A stretch of 34,692 bases of DNA from NCBI GenBank assembly GCA_024762995.1, contig JANTGI010000019.1, forward strand, positions 1 to 34,692. Reading direction: 5' to 3'. The notes under the pieces are model-generated. The model made no database searches. It worked only from the letters and a program-made list of their open reading frames with translations, and had not been told where the DNA came from. Positions 14,293 to 24,850 of this stretch are shown here, one piece after another (within the stretch, counting starts at the first letter, position 1; every line of letters begins with the position of its first letter). Origin of the DNA: Saprospiraceae bacterium. Its GTDB lineage: Bacteria > Bacteroidota > Bacteroidia > Chitinophagales > Saprospiraceae. Both the position numbers and the translations under genes were made by a program.

Positions 14293-16503
14293 ATGAAGAA
14301 CGGAGTGAGTACAACGATAGTGAAATATGATTTGAAAAAATCCCTAAAACAGTTTTTTGGGTTTGACAAGTTTAAATTGTTTCAAGAACAAGTTATCCGG
14401 AGTGTCCTGGACGGAAAAGATACCTTTGTTATTATGCCTACCGGTGGGGGGAAATCTCTCTGCTACCAACTACCGGCATTGATGATGGAAGGGACTGCCA
14501 TTGTGGTATCCCCATTGATTGCTTTGATGAAAAATCAAGTGGATTCCGTCCGGGGATATAGTGAGAATGATGATGTCGCCCACTTTTTAAACTCATCTCT
14601 CAATAAAACCCAAACCAAAAAAGTAAAATCTGACATCGTCAATGGGACGACCAAGCTATTATATGTCGCACCGGAAACACTCACTAAAGAAGAAAACTTA
14701 GAGTTTTTTGCCCATGTAAAAATTTCTTTTATCGCCGTAGATGAAGCACACTGTATCTCCGAGTGGGGGCATGACTTCAGACCGGAATACCGAAAGATTC
14801 GTTCCATGTTGGATTATATCGGTAAAGAAATACCGGTCATTGCCTTGACGGCTACGGCCACACCCAAAGTAAAATCTGACATCATCAAAAATTTGATGAT
14901 GAAGGACGAAAACGTCTTTGTCTCTTCTTTTAATCGAGACAATCTTTTTTATGAAGTCCGACCCAAAGGCAAAAAACCGGATGTACTCAAAAATATCCTA
15001 AAATTCATCAAGAAAAATGCAGAAGGTGAATCGGGTATCATCTATGTCCAAAATCGAAAAACAACCGAAGATATTGCGGACTTTCTCAAAACCAATAAAA
15101 TTAAAGCCGTCCCTTACCATGCCGGTTTAGACTCAAAGACCCGGACGAAGGCCCAAGATGATTTTTTGACGGAAGAAGTAGATGTCATTGTCGCCACCAT
15201 TGCTTTCGGTATGGGTATTGACAAGCCGGATGTCCGCTTTGTCATGCACTATGACATCCCCAAAAGTATTGAAAACTATTACCAAGAAACCGGACGTGCC
15301 GGTCGGGATGGATTGACTGGGCATTGTCTTGCTTTCTACTCTTACCGGGACATTCAGAGATTAGAAAAGTTTTTGAGAGACAAACCTGTGGCAGAAAGGG
15401 AAATGGGCGCACTATTAATGCAAGATATGATGGCTTACTCCGAAGTAGCCACTTGTCGAAGACAGTATTTGCTGCACTATTTTGGTGAAGACTTTCAAGA
15501 TAAAAATTGTGGAGGCATGTGTGATAACTGCAAGTACCCACGTGACAAAGAAGTCGTAACCAAAGAAATGACCACCGCCTTACAAGCCGTAAAAGAAATC
15601 AAAGAAAACTACCGTATCAAAATGGTCGTTGATTTTTTGATGGGTGAAGAAAATAAAGAAATCAAAGACTTTGGATTTCATCAATATGAGTTTTTTGGGG
15701 CCGGCAAAGATAAGGACAAACCTTTTTGGAACTCTGTCGTCCGCCAAGCCCTTTTGCGCAAGCTCATGTGTAAGGATATCGAAAAATATGGCGTAGTCAA
15801 ATTAACAGATGCAGGTCGCGAGTTTTTGAAAAAACCATACAAAGTGGAAATCCCACTAAATATCAATTACGATGATATCCCTCAGGAAGACAATTCCCCT
15901 TCCGGTGTTTTGGACCAAACCCTACTACACCTCTTAAAAGACTTGCGAAAATCGGAAGCTAAGCGTAGAGGAGTGCCTCCTTATGTTATTTTCCAAGAGC
16001 CTTCCTTAGAAGACATGGCCACACAATATCCCATCAGCATGGAAGATATGCTCCAAATTGGTGGTGTAAGTGCCGGAAAAGCTAAAAAATACGCCAAACC
16101 CTTTTTGGAACTCATCGAAAAATACGTTGATGAAAATGATATCGACCGCCCCACGGATATTCTCGTCCGCTCTATCGCAAACAAATCCAAACTAAAAATC
16201 CATATTATCGAAGGTGTTGATCGTCGATTGCCCCTTGAGTACATTGCATCCACCAATAATATCACCATGGATGAATTGCTGGAAGAAATGTACAAGATTA
16301 TTTCTGCCGGCTCTAAGATTAATATCTCCTACTACCTAGAAGAGACGATGGATATGGATGTCGTGGATGATATTATGGAGTATTTTATGACGGCTAATTC
16401 GGATTCGCTGGATGATGCCTTTGATGCGTTAGAAGAAGATGATATTACTTACGAGGAGATTCAACTCATTCGATTACATTTTCTATCTGAAGTGGCCAAC
16501 TAG
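14293..16503 (+). CDS. recQ: ATP-dependent DNA helicase RecQ
   Basis: Superfamily 2 3'-5' DNA helicase of 736 aa acting in recombination and fork repair. In order: a FGFDKFKLFQEQVI Q-motif region, Walker A MPTGGGKSLCYQLPA, DEAH box VDEAHCISEWGHDFRPEYR, motif III ALTATATP, helicase C with motif VI QETGRAGRDG, the RecQ zinc-binding Cys cluster (TCRRQYLLHYFGE...CGGMCDNCKYPRD), a winged-helix RQC segment, and an HRDC domain near residue 570 (VIFQEPSLEDMATQYPISMEDMLQIGGVSAGKAKKY). A C-terminal extension of about 110 residues, acidic at its end, is usual in Bacteroidota. The ATG at 14293 is preferred; a TTG at 14272 would add seven residues. It is followed by aroQ on the same strand after 80 bases. 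Confidence 0.95.
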   Translation: MKNGVSTTIVKYDLKKSLKQFFGFDKFKLFQEQVIRSVLDGKDTFVIMPTGGGKSLCYQLPALMMEGTAIVVSPLIALMKNQVDSVRGYSENDDVAHFLNSSLNKTQTKKVKSDIVNGTTKLLYVAPETLTKEENLEFFAHVKISFIAVDEAHCISEWGHDFRPEYRKIRSMLDYIGKEIPVIALTATATPKVKSDIIKNLMMKDENVFVSSFNRDNLFYEVRPKGKKPDVLKNILKFIKKNAEGESGIIYVQNRKTTEDIADFLKTNKIKAVPYHAGLDSKTRTKAQDDFLTEEVDVIVATIAFGMGIDKPDVRFVMHYDIPKSIENYYQETGRAGRDGLTGHCLAFYSYRDIQRLEKFLRDKPVAEREMGALLMQDMMAYSEVATCRRQYLLHYFGEDFQDKNCGGMCDNCKYPRDKEVVTKEMTTALQAVKEIKENYRIKMVVDFLMGEENKEIKDFGFHQYEFFGAGKDKDKPFWNSVVRQALLRKLMCKDIEKYGVVKLTDAGREFLKKPYKVEIPLNINYDDIPQEDNSPSGVLDQTLLHLLKDLRKSEAKRRGVPPYVIFQEPSLEDMATQYPISMEDMLQIGGVSAGKAKKYAKPFLELIEKYVDENDIDRPTDILVRSIANKSKLKIHIIEGVDRRLPLEYIASTNNITMDELLEEMYKIISAGSKINISYYLEETMDMDVVDDIMEYFMTANSDSLDDAFDALEEDDITYEEIQLIRLHFLSEVAN

Positions 16504-16583
16504 ACATCCGATTAGAATAATCTCCGGCAATTATGTAGATTTTTGGGAGAAACCACCTTCAGCTTTCGCAAAAAACAGCTTTT

Positions 16584-17000
16584 ATGCGCATTCTTATCAT
16601 TAATGGTCCGAATTTGAACTTACTAGGCACCCGCGAACCGGACTTATATGGTCACCAATCTTTCGATGATTTTTTGAGCACACTGGACAAATCCGGCGTT
16701 CAGATTGACTATTTTCAGAGCAATATCGAAGGAGAAATAATCGAAGCCATTCAAAAAGCCCGTTTGACACACGAGGGCATCATCCTAAACGCCGGGGCTT
16801 ATTCGCACACTTCCATTGGAATTGCAGATGCCGTGACGGCGATTGACCTTCCTGTGGTTGAAGTACATATCTCCAACATTTATCGGAGAGAAAATTTTAG
16901 GCATTTTACCTATCTAGCCTCCAGATGCGTCGGCACTATTTCCGGACTAGGTCTAAAAGGCTATGAGTTAGCTATTGACTACTTGCTTTCGCAAAAATAA
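16584..17000 (+). CDS. aroQ: 3-dehydroquinate dehydratase, type II
   Basis: Enzyme of 138 aa in the shikimate pathway, removing water from 3-dehydroquinate. Type II signatures: NGPNLNLLGTREPDLYG near the N-terminus with the catalytic Tyr22, NAGAYSHTSIGIADA (residues 69-83), and EVHISNIYRRENFRH with His95 and the Arg residues that bind substrate. Family length is about 140-150 aa. Type II enzymes act as dodecamers. It lies alone between recQ and icmF, with no other aro gene nearby, and may be co-transcribed with recQ. Confidence 0.96.
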   Translation: MRILIINGPNLNLLGTREPDLYGHQSFDDFLSTLDKSGVQIDYFQSNIEGEIIEAIQKARLTHEGIILNAGAYSHTSIGIADAVTAIDLPVVEVHISNIYRRENFRHFTYLASRCVGTISGLGLKGYELAIDYLLSQK

Positions 17001-17084
17001 ACGCACACTTCTTCCTGTTCTCCGCCTATTTCTATACTCAAAAGAAAATGATTTGGGAATTATCTTCATCCAGCTTACCAAGCT

Positions 17085-17210
17085 CTCCGCAAGCCTACCC
17101 AAGCGGTAGGCAGGCCTACCTAATCGGCAGACAGGCTATGAGCTTAGCAATCTGGTGCCGCCAACCTGCCTGACGCCTAAAAAGCGAAGCGGTAGGAAGG
17201 CAGGCTCCTA
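17085..17210. repeat. CAGGC-rich intergenic repeat cluster
   Basis: Several copies of AGCGGTAGG, GGCAGGC and CCTGCCTG lie in the aroQ-icmF gap and can pair with each other. Related GGCAGG motifs occur at 12889-12911, at 12971-12983 and at 25659-25675. This looks like a high-copy GC-rich intergenic repeat family standing out from the AT-rich background. Confidence 0.5.
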
Positions 17211-17242
17211 AACTCCCCCCAAAAAAACAACAAGAATTTACC

Positions 17243-17250
17243 TATATTTG
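17243..17250 (+). promoter_or_regulatory. -7 promoter box of icmF
   Basis: TATATTTG matches TAnnTTTG. Its last base is the first base of the alternative GTG start at 17250, so transcription should begin near 17256 and translation at the ATG at 17289. Confidence 0.6.
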
Positions 17251-17288
17251 TGACCTATTTTCCGAAAGGAGCCAAATACGACCTAACC

Positions 17289-20200
17289 ATGACACACCAA
17301 GAAGCAAAACCATACCAACCCAAGCATAATATACGTATCGTTACCGCCGCATCTCTATTTGACGGGCACGACGCCGCCATTAATATTATGCGCAGAATCT
17401 TACAACGTACTGGGGCCGAAATCATCCACATCGGGCACAATCGCTCCGTGGAAACCATCGTCAATACCGCCATTCAAGAAGATGTACAAGGCATTGCCAT
17501 TACTTCTTACCAAGGCGGGCACAACGAGTTTTTTAAGTATATGTACGACTTGCTCCAAGAAAAAGGAGCCGGACACATTAAGATTTTTGGTGGTGGCGGC
17601 GGAACCATTTTACCATCGGAAATAGAAGAACTCCATAATTATGGCATCGCACACATTTATTCTCCGGATGATGGACGGTCGATGGGACTACAAGGAATGA
17701 TTAATGATCTCATCCAACAATGTGACTTCTCGGTCGCCAAACCATTTAAAGGGGAATTTCAGGCTTTGATGGGAAGCAATTATCAAACGATTGCCCGGCT
17801 GATTACCATCGCCGAAAATAATCCCGAAGAAAACCAGAAAATATTAGCATCCATCGAAGAGATGGCCCAAGATGCGAAAACACCTATCTTGGGGATTACA
17901 GGCACAGGCGGAGCCGGCAAATCCAGCTTGGTAGATGAAATTATCCGTCGGTTTTTGATGGATTTTGATGACAAAAAAATCGGGATTATATCCGTTGACC
18001 CTTCCAAACGAAAAACCGGGGGCGCCTTGCTGGGAGACCGGATTCGGATGAATGCCGTCAATCACCCCAATGTCTATATGCGTTCTCTGGCGACTAGGCA
18101 ATCCAATTTGGCACTCTCCAAATATGTCCAATCGGCCTTGAGCATCCTAAAAGCCGCTGATTTTGACTTGATTATCTTAGAAACATCCGGAATCGGGCAG
18201 TCTGATACGGAGATTATCGACCATAGCAACGTGTCTTTGTACGTAATGACTCCCGAGTATGGAGCCGCTTCACAATTGGAGAAGATTGACATGTTGGATT
18301 TTGCGGATTTTATTGCGGTGAATAAGTTTGATAAGCGGGGGGCGGAAGATGCCGTCAGAGATGTCGCCAAACAATACATGCGCAATCATAATCTTTGGGA
18401 TACCCCCATCGAAGAAATGCCGGTGGTGGGCACCATTGCTTCGCAGTTTAATGATCCGGGAACGACCAAGTTGTATCGGCTGTTGATGGATAAGTTATCT
18501 GAATACAATCCGGCTTTAAAGTCCAATTTGGTTATTGGTCAAGGGCAGCGCGGCAAGCAATTTATTATTCCGCCAAGGCGTATTCGTTACCTTTCGGAAA
18601 TATCTGACGAAATCCGCCATTATGCTCAATGGGCACAAACTCAAAGCGAAATTGCTCGCCAACTTTTTGGCATCAAAAATACAATCGCTATCCTAGAGAA
18701 ACAAACTGATTCGGCGGAGCTTATTGAAAAGCTACACCAAACTTACGCGGATTTGGAGATGCATTTGGATGCTTTTTGCCGCAAGGCGCTAGAAGAATGG
18801 GATGATTTGAAAGCGCAATATGCACAGGATGAATTTGTCTATCATGTCCGAAATAAGGAGATAAAAGTACCCACGTTTACAAAGTCGCTTTCGCAAACGC
18901 GTATTCCGCGGGTTATCTTGCCCAAGTTTAAAGATTGGGGAGAAATTCTCAATTGGGTACTGATGGAGAATGTACCCGGTCGTTTTCCGTATGCAGCCGG
19001 TGTATTTCCATTTAAGCGAAAAGGGGAAGACCCTACGAGGATGTTTGCCGGTGAAGGCGGTCCCGAAAGAACCAATCGCCGTTTCCATTATGTGGCAGGC
19101 GACATGCCTTATAGTCGCTTGTCAACAGCCTTTGATTCTGTGACCCTATATGGTGAAGACCCGGATGAGCGACCGGATATTTATGGAAAAGTGGGCAATT
19201 CAGGCGTGAGTATTTCGTCGCTGGATGATGCCAAACGGTTGTATTCGGGATTTGACTTGTGCGATCCGACGACTTCGGTATCCATGACGATTAATGGACC
19301 GGCTTCGATAATGACCGCTTTTTTTATGAATGTTGCCATCGACCAGCAATGTCAAAAATATATTGAAGCACATCGCCTAGAGCACCTTGTCGAAGCCAAA
19401 CTCAAGGAAAAATACGACGATAAAGGAATTGCCCGACCGGTCTATCGGGCAGACATTCCGAAAGGTAATGATGGACTGGGCTTGATGCTACTGGGTCTAA
19501 CGGGAGATGAAGTGCTGGCGCCCGATGTCTATGCAGAATTGAAGGCAAAAGCTATTTCTTCGGTTCGGGGAACCATCCAAGCGGATATTTTGAAGGAAGA
19601 CCAAGCACAGAACACCTGTATTTTTTCCACAGAGTTCTCGTTGCGGTTGATGGGAGATATGCAAGAGTATTTCAATCAGAATCACATAAGGAATTTTTAT
19701 TCGGTATCTATTTCCGGTTATCATATTGCGGAAGCCGGGGCTAATCCCATAACACAGTTGGCTTTTACCTTGGCCAATGGATTCACTTACGTGGAATATT
19801 ACCTGAGTCGGGGTATGGATATTAATAGTTTTGCGCCTAATCTATCCTTTTTCTTTTCCAATGGGTTAGACCCCGAATATGCGGTGATTGGGCGGGTCGC
19901 GCGTCGTATTTGGGCGAAAGCCATGAAACTAAAATATGGTGCTAATGAGCGTTCGCAAATGATGAAATACCATATTCAAACTTCGGGGCGGTCGCTACAT
20001 GCCCAGGAAATTTCATTTAATGATATCCGGACGACACTCCAAGCCTTGTATGCCATTTATGACAATTGTAACTCCCTACATACGAATGCCTATGACGAAG
20101 CGATAACGACCCCAACGGAAGAAAGTGTCCGTCGTGCCATGGCGATTCAACTGATTATCAATCACGAATTGGGCTTGGCCAAAAATGAAAATCCTAATCA

Positions 20201-20666
20201 AGGATCCTTTATCATCGAAGAACTCACGGACTTGGTGGAAGAAGCTGTACTATTGGAGTTTGATCGAATTACGGATAGGGGAGGCGTTCTTGGGGCGATG
20301 GAGACGATGTATCAACGAAGCAAGATTCAGGAGGAAAGCCTTTACTACGAGACCTTGAAAAGCACAGGCGAATTACCGATAATGGGAGTCAATACCTTTT
20401 TGTCGAAAGACGGCTCACCGACTATTATCCCATCCGAAGTTATTCGGGCGGAAGACCAAGAGAAAAAGATGCAAATTAGCTCTTTAAGAGATTTGCATCG
20501 GGCTTATGCGGATAAGAGTCCGATAGCGCTGAAAAAAATTCAGGATGTAGCCCTTTCCGGTGGTAATATCTTTGCAGAAATGATGGAGACGGCCAAGTAT
20601 TGCTCTTTGGGCCAGATAACCAACTCATTATTTAGTGTAGGTGGGGAGTATCGCCGGAGTATGTAA
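17289..20666 (+). CDS. icmF: Fused isobutyryl-CoA mutase IcmF
   Basis: Adenosylcobalamin enzyme of 1125 aa that interconverts isobutyryl-CoA and n-butyryl-CoA. Domains in order: B12-binding (residues about 13-145) with the DGHDAAI ligand motif (His27) and a GGGG turn; MeaB-like G-protein chaperone (about 165-420) with P-loop GTGGAGKSS near 205 and NKFD; then the mutase TIM barrel and substrate domain. The catalytic His is His812 in SISGYHI. At the place where methylmalonyl-CoA mutases bind the carboxylate with Arg, this protein has Gln774 (AQNTCIF), and Phe573 (GVFPF) replaces the Tyr; both mark an isobutyryl-type mutase. The ATG at 17289 is used because a promoter box overlaps the GTG at 17250. 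Likely role: branched-chain or butyrate carbon metabolism. Confidence 0.93.
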   Translation: MTHQEAKPYQPKHNIRIVTAASLFDGHDAAINIMRRILQRTGAEIIHIGHNRSVETIVNTAIQEDVQGIAITSYQGGHNEFFKYMYDLLQEKGAGHIKIFGGGGGTILPSEIEELHNYGIAHIYSPDDGRSMGLQGMINDLIQQCDFSVAKPFKGEFQALMGSNYQTIARLITIAENNPEENQKILASIEEMAQDAKTPILGITGTGGAGKSSLVDEIIRRFLMDFDDKKIGIISVDPSKRKTGGALLGDRIRMNAVNHPNVYMRSLATRQSNLALSKYVQSALSILKAADFDLIILETSGIGQSDTEIIDHSNVSLYVMTPEYGAASQLEKIDMLDFADFIAVNKFDKRGAEDAVRDVAKQYMRNHNLWDTPIEEMPVVGTIASQFNDPGTTKLYRLLMDKLSEYNPALKSNLVIGQGQRGKQFIIPPRRIRYLSEISDEIRHYAQWAQTQSEIARQLFGIKNTIAILEKQTDSAELIEKLHQTYADLEMHLDAFCRKALEEWDDLKAQYAQDEFVYHVRNKEIKVPTFTKSLSQTRIPRVILPKFKDWGEILNWVLMENVPGRFPYAAGVFPFKRKGEDPTRMFAGEGGPERTNRRFHYVAGDMPYSRLSTAFDSVTLYGEDPDERPDIYGKVGNSGVSISSLDDAKRLYSGFDLCDPTTSVSMTINGPASIMTAFFMNVAIDQQCQKYIEAHRLEHLVEAKLKEKYDDKGIARPVYRADIPKGNDGLGLMLLGLTGDEVLAPDVYAELKAKAISSVRGTIQADILKEDQAQNTCIFSTEFSLRLMGDMQEYFNQNHIRNFYSVSISGYHIAEAGANPITQLAFTLANGFTYVEYYLSRGMDINSFAPNLSFFFSNGLDPEYAVIGRVARRIWAKAMKLKYGANERSQMMKYHIQTSGRSLHAQEISFNDIRTTLQALYAIYDNCNSLHTNAYDEAITTPTEESVRRAMAIQLIINHELGLAKNENPNQGSFIIEELTDLVEEAVLLEFDRITDRGGVLGAMETMYQRSKIQEESLYYETLKSTGELPIMGVNTFLSKDGSPTIIPSEVIRAEDQEKKMQISSLRDLHRAYADKSPIALKKIQDVALSGGNIFAEMMETAKYCSLGQITNSLFSVGGEYRRSM

Positions 20667-21149
20667 GTAAGCGAACCCAACTCCCTTTCCTTCTATTCAT
20701 TAAAAAGGAAAGGGAAAGAAGGGACTTAGTTGAGTTCGTGTAAAATAGTGCATTAATCTTTGTGGGATATGAAAAACGAAAATAGCCATAAAGCTATTTT
20801 CGTCATATCATATGGTTAGGCAATAGGCTTCTTCGGTAGTTTTCTCAGTCCGACCTAAGCCGCCTATTAAATCAATGGTTTCGATTCAAGGTTTCATAGT
20901 GTATCAAAACTAAATCATGAGTTCAAGAAACTTTTAGCGCTGTTTTCATCTGACTTCAGCCTAACCAAATACAAAGGTATAGGAAGAAAAAATACCAATG
21001 ATAAAAACTTTGTATTCGTAAAGACTTGGCTTGTATTCGTCTATATCTGCATACAATTGGCTCGAAATTCGGACACATTTATGGAAATACATGCTTGCCA
21101 CCGGATGATGCTCAAACGGGGTGTAATGGTACTTTTCCTTTTATTTTAA
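20667..21149. other. icmF-kinase gap with two hairpins, no gene seen
   Basis: CCCTTTCCTT (20683-20692) pairs with AAGGAAAGGG (20705-20714), extended by an outer CGAAC-/-GTTCG type pairing; this is the likely icmF terminator. A second hairpin has arms at 20766-20786 and 20793-20809 (ACGAAAATAGC/GCTATTTTCGT). The remainder to 21149 has no supported gene. Confidence 0.55.
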
Positions 21150-21157
21150 TAACTTTG
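21150..21157 (+). promoter_or_regulatory. -7 box directly before the first kinase start
   Basis: TAACTTTG matches TAnnTTTG and ends only four bases before the ATG at 21162. If it is the promoter, transcription begins at or next to the start codon and the mRNA is leaderless. Confidence 0.45.
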
Positions 21158-21161
21158 CATC

Positions 21162-22982
21162 ATGAAAAAGACGAAACACATACGCCACTTTTGTAGCCAT
21201 CATGGGGTGTATGTGCTGTTAATTCTCTTTTTTTTAGTCGGTTCGTCGGCACTTTGGGGACAAAAACAGATGGGTTTTTACCACGATAAATTGTACCAAC
21301 TTGCCAAAGAAGATATCAATAGGGCGATAGTATATGGCGACAGCCTTTTGGATGTGCATGCGGAGCCGCGTGATGAAATTCTACACGTCCTTGGAAGCCT
21401 AAATATCGACCGCCATCAAACAAAACTTGCTTACACTTATTTTGCCCAAGAAAAAGAAATCCATGAAAAGTCAGGCAATCAAGTTGGTCTGGCTTATGCA
21501 CTTATCAGGATGGGAGAAGCAAGTATTTATAATCAGCAAAAAGAACAAGCACTTAGCCTTCTAATGGAAGCACTGAATATTGCTAAAAATTTGGGTAACC
21601 AAAAATTAGAAGCTCGATCTTATCATTTTTTAGGACTGATTTATTCTACTTTGGGAGATTTTGAAAAGAGTCTTGATTACACCCAAAAGGCGGCACAACT
21701 TCAAGTCGTACTCCACGATACGACCGGTGTCTCTGAAACTTATAATGATATAGGTACTATTTTTTTAAAAAAAGGAGAGCTAGATAGTGCAAAATACTAT
21801 ATCGAAAAATCACTTTACATAAATAAAAAACGGGGAGATTTGCTTCCCATAATGGTCAATTATTCGATGCTAATGCATGTTTATCGAAAAAAAGGTGACT
21901 TAGAGAAAGCCATATTTTATAACAAAAAAGCCCTACAACTCGAATCCAAAATAAAAACTAATGAACCCCATTTATACTTGACTCTGGCGTCAATGCTTTT
22001 TAAGCAAGGAAAAAAGCAAGAAGCTTATAAATACATGGATATCGCTCTACTACAAGCAAAAAATTCCAATCGAGTAAAAGCTAAAGAAATCGTCCATCGT
22101 CAGCGATTCAAGATGGCACTGCAATCAGGAGACTATAAAAAAGCTCTGTTTTATCAAAATAAAGCGGACTCTCTACTGAGAATGCTACAAAAAAAAGAAA
22201 ATGATGAAAAATTAGCGCTGATCAATAAGCAATACGGTCTCGAAGAAAAAGAAGCGCTCCTTCAAAAAGAATTAGCCATAAACCGTCGAAATAAAATTCT
22301 TTTTGGGACCTTATCCTTATTGTTGCTATTACTGGGAATCAGTATGATGCAAATCAATAAGAATGCTAAACTAAAAAACCAAAAGGAAAGAATTGCCCTA
22401 GAACAACGCATTTTAAGCTCACAGATGAATCCGCATTTTGTCCACAATGTGCTCTCCGCCATCCAAGCGTCTTTACTGAAAAATGACACCTTAAAATCAT
22501 CCGATAGTCTTTCCCAATTTGCCAAACTAATTCGTCAAAATTTTGAGTTTGTCAGTAAGGAAAAGATAAGCTTGGAAGATGACCTTGATGCGCTAAAAAA
22601 CTATATAGATACCCAACGATTCCGGTTTAACAATCAATTTGATTATGAGATTCATGTGGACCCGGATATTGATACTCAAATGGTAAAAATTCCGCCCTTA
22701 TTATTGCAGCCTTTTGTCGAAAATGCCATTGAACATGGGCTTAAAAATTTGCAGAGGAAGGGCTTGCTCAAAATAGACATTACCAAAGTCGATGAAAAGA
22801 TTTGCTTCAAAATTACGGATAACGGGGTGGGTTTAAAAAAGAATTACCCAAAGGGTGATAGGATACATTCATTGATGATTTTTAAAAAGCGTGTCCATTT
22901 GATTAATCCAAATGATTACAAGTCTTTCTCGCTCTCTGATGAGACCGGGGAGACCATTGCAAAATTTTGTTTATCACTATGA
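21162..22982 (+). CDS. TPR sensor histidine kinase, LytS type (kinase 1)
   Basis: Sensor kinase of 606 aa. A signal peptide (to about residue 33, ALWGQ) leads into a periplasmic TPR domain (about 40-345), typical repeats being YHFLGLIYSTLGDFEKSLDY and YNDIGTIFLKKGELDSA. One membrane helix spans about 379-396, and a short coiled coil joins it to a His_kinase (LytS/YehU) domain: phospho-acceptor His425 in QMNPHFVHNVLSAIQ, N-box Asn521 in QPFVENAIEHG, and G-box DNGVG (553-557). Canonical LytS proteins read PHFLFN; here the residue before Asn is His. The gene is first in a three-gene operon; its TGA overlaps the next ATG (ATGA, 22979-22982). The TPR face probably senses a protein or peptide in the periplasm. 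Confidence 0.9.
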   Translation: MKKTKHIRHFCSHHGVYVLLILFFLVGSSALWGQKQMGFYHDKLYQLAKEDINRAIVYGDSLLDVHAEPRDEILHVLGSLNIDRHQTKLAYTYFAQEKEIHEKSGNQVGLAYALIRMGEASIYNQQKEQALSLLMEALNIAKNLGNQKLEARSYHFLGLIYSTLGDFEKSLDYTQKAAQLQVVLHDTTGVSETYNDIGTIFLKKGELDSAKYYIEKSLYINKKRGDLLPIMVNYSMLMHVYRKKGDLEKAIFYNKKALQLESKIKTNEPHLYLTLASMLFKQGKKQEAYKYMDIALLQAKNSNRVKAKEIVHRQRFKMALQSGDYKKALFYQNKADSLLRMLQKKENDEKLALINKQYGLEEKEALLQKELAINRRNKILFGTLSLLLLLLGISMMQINKNAKLKNQKERIALEQRILSSQMNPHFVHNVLSAIQASLLKNDTLKSSDSLSQFAKLIRQNFEFVSKEKISLEDDLDALKNYIDTQRFRFNNQFDYEIHVDPDIDTQMVKIPPLLLQPFVENAIEHGLKNLQRKGLLKIDITKVDEKICFKITDNGVGLKKNYPKGDRIHSLMIFKKRVHLINPNDYKSFSLSDETGETIAKFCLSL

Positions 22983-24850
22983 TGCGTACTCTTTTAAATT
23001 TATTGTCTAGTTATTTACTGCGCCCAAAATATGGCTTTGGTCTAAACCTGACTTTCGTGAAAACTAACCCTATACCACATCTATTGGTCTTGTCGATTCT
23101 GTTTTTTTTATCACCGGCTGCTATTTGGGGACAAAAAAGAGTAGATGAATTTAGGAAAGAAATGAAAAGTATCGCCCAAGCAGATACCAAAAAGGCCATA
23201 GCTTTCGCAAAAGACCGTTTGTCCGCGAATCCCGATTATGCAGAAGATATTTATTATGAAATGGGCCTCTTAGAAATATCAAATCACAACTACCATGAAG
23301 CCATTTCTAGTTTTGAACAAGCAAAGTTACTTTGTGAAAAGAAGGAATTACCGGACAAAATAGCCTTAAATCTCTTGGGACTAGGAGAAGCCCATGCCTA
23401 CTTGAATCATAAGAATCTCGCCATGACGCACATGACAGATGCTTTGTCTATCTCAAAAAAAATCAAAAATAAAGAAGTAGAAGCCAAATCATACATTAAT
23501 ATCGGCTTAATCTATTTCAAACTAGGGAGTTATCGAAAGGCGGCCGACTTTGTCTCTAAGAGCGGAAAAATTCATGAAAATCTAAGAGATTCGGTGGGAA
23601 TAGCCAATGTGTATAATGACCTTGCCGTTATTTATCGACGACTCAATCGACCGGATAGTGCGAAAATATTTATCAACAAAGCCATTGATATTAATCTTTC
23701 TATTGGAGACCCTTTGCCCATCGCTATTGGGTATAGTAACTTGGGAACAATAAATGGGCTTCAGGGTCAGTACATGAAAGCCATAGGCTATTTTAAAAAG
23801 GCTATTGCCATACATCAACAGCTAAAAACCAATAACCCTTTGCCGTATATTAGTTTAGCGAGCACCTATGGAAAAATTCGCAATGATGAAGAAGCCATCA
23901 AATATTATAAAAAGGCCATTGAACTAGCCAAGATTTCCGGTGCGTTAGAGTTGGAAGAGCATGCCTACACCGGTCTGTTAAAAATATTTCTCTACCGAAA
24001 AGAGTATCCAAAATCCATTAACTATCAACAGAAGATTGACTCCATTTCAAAATTGCGGAAGCGAAAAAATAATATAGAAAAGTTGGCACTCGTTAATACG
24101 CAGTACGAACTAAAGCAGAAAGATGATTTATTGCTTCAGAAATTAGCCGTTAGCCAAAGGAATAAATTGATTTTTGGCGGTCTTTCTCTTTTGTTTCTTT
24201 TATTTGGTTTGTATATGATGCAACGCATTCGCAATACGAAACTCAAAAATGAACAAGAAAAATTAATCTTAGAACAACGAATACTCAACTCCCAAATGAA
24301 CCCACATTTTGTGTACAATACTTTGTCGGCGATTCAATCCACCTTACTCAAAAATGATCCTTTGGCTTCCGCCGATAGCTTGTCTCGATTTGCCAAACTA
24401 ATCCGTCAAAATTTTGAATTTGTCAACAAGGCAAAAATAACTTTAGAAGAAGATTTAGATGTTTTAAGAAACTACATTGACACCCAGCGATTCCGTCTGA
24501 ATTACCTTTTTGATTATGAGATAAATATCGATCCGGATATTGATACAGAAGCGGTAGAAATACCACCGTTACTGCTACAGCCCTTTGTTGAAAATGCTAT
24601 TGAACATGGATTAAAACACTTACCGAATAATGGCTTTTTAACCATTAACATCAAAAAGAAAAAAGAGAAAATATGTTTTCAAATTATAGACAATGGTATA
24701 GGTCTTCATCAGAAAGAAAATGACGACAAACTACACTCATTGGAAGTTTTTAAGAAGCGAATTAGTTTAATCAGCAGAGATGATCTCAAATCTTTTAGTC
24801 TTTCCCGCCAATCCGGAAAAACTACTGCACAATTTTGCCTATCCTTATGA
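22979..24850 (+). CDS. TPR sensor histidine kinase, LytS type (kinase 2)
   Basis: Second kinase of 623 aa, a clear paralog of the preceding one over its whole length. The N-terminal signal/anchor is longer (about 50 residues before AAIWGQ), the periplasmic TPRs cover about 55-360, a membrane helix about 397-414, and the kinase domain has His443 in QMNPHFVYNTLSAIQ, the N-box QPFVENAIEHG and the G-box DNGIG. Kinase domains are far more alike than TPR regions, as expected if the inputs have diverged. The ATG at 22979 is used (ATGA overlap with kinase 1); an upstream TTG at 22967 is open but unlikely. Its own stop overlaps the regulator start (24847-24850). It could form heterodimers with kinase 1. 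Confidence 0.9.
   Translation: MMRTLLNLLSSYLLRPKYGFGLNLTFVKTNPIPHLLVLSILFFLSPAAIWGQKRVDEFRKEMKSIAQADTKKAIAFAKDRLSANPDYAEDIYYEMGLLEISNHNYHEAISSFEQAKLLCEKKELPDKIALNLLGLGEAHAYLNHKNLAMTHMTDALSISKKIKNKEVEAKSYINIGLIYFKLGSYRKAADFVSKSGKIHENLRDSVGIANVYNDLAVIYRRLNRPDSAKIFINKAIDINLSIGDPLPIAIGYSNLGTINGLQGQYMKAIGYFKKAIAIHQQLKTNNPLPYISLASTYGKIRNDEEAIKYYKKAIELAKISGALELEEHAYTGLLKIFLYRKEYPKSINYQQKIDSISKLRKRKNNIEKLALVNTQYELKQKDDLLLQKLAVSQRNKLIFGGLSLLFLLFGLYMMQRIRNTKLKNEQEKLILEQRILNSQMNPHFVYNTLSAIQSTLLKNDPLASADSLSRFAKLIRQNFEFVNKAKITLEEDLDVLRNYIDTQRFRLNYLFDYEINIDPDIDTEAVEIPPLLLQPFVENAIEHGLKHLPNNGFLTINIKKKKEKICFQIIDNGIGLHQKENDDKLHSLEVFKKRISLISRDDLKSFSLSRQSGKTTAQFCLSL

Noticed and set aside
17289-20666. Methylmalonyl-CoA mutase as the identity of the fused mutase
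   Set aside because: The domain order with an internal G-protein and the Gln in AQNTCIF fit IcmF, not methylmalonyl-CoA mutase.
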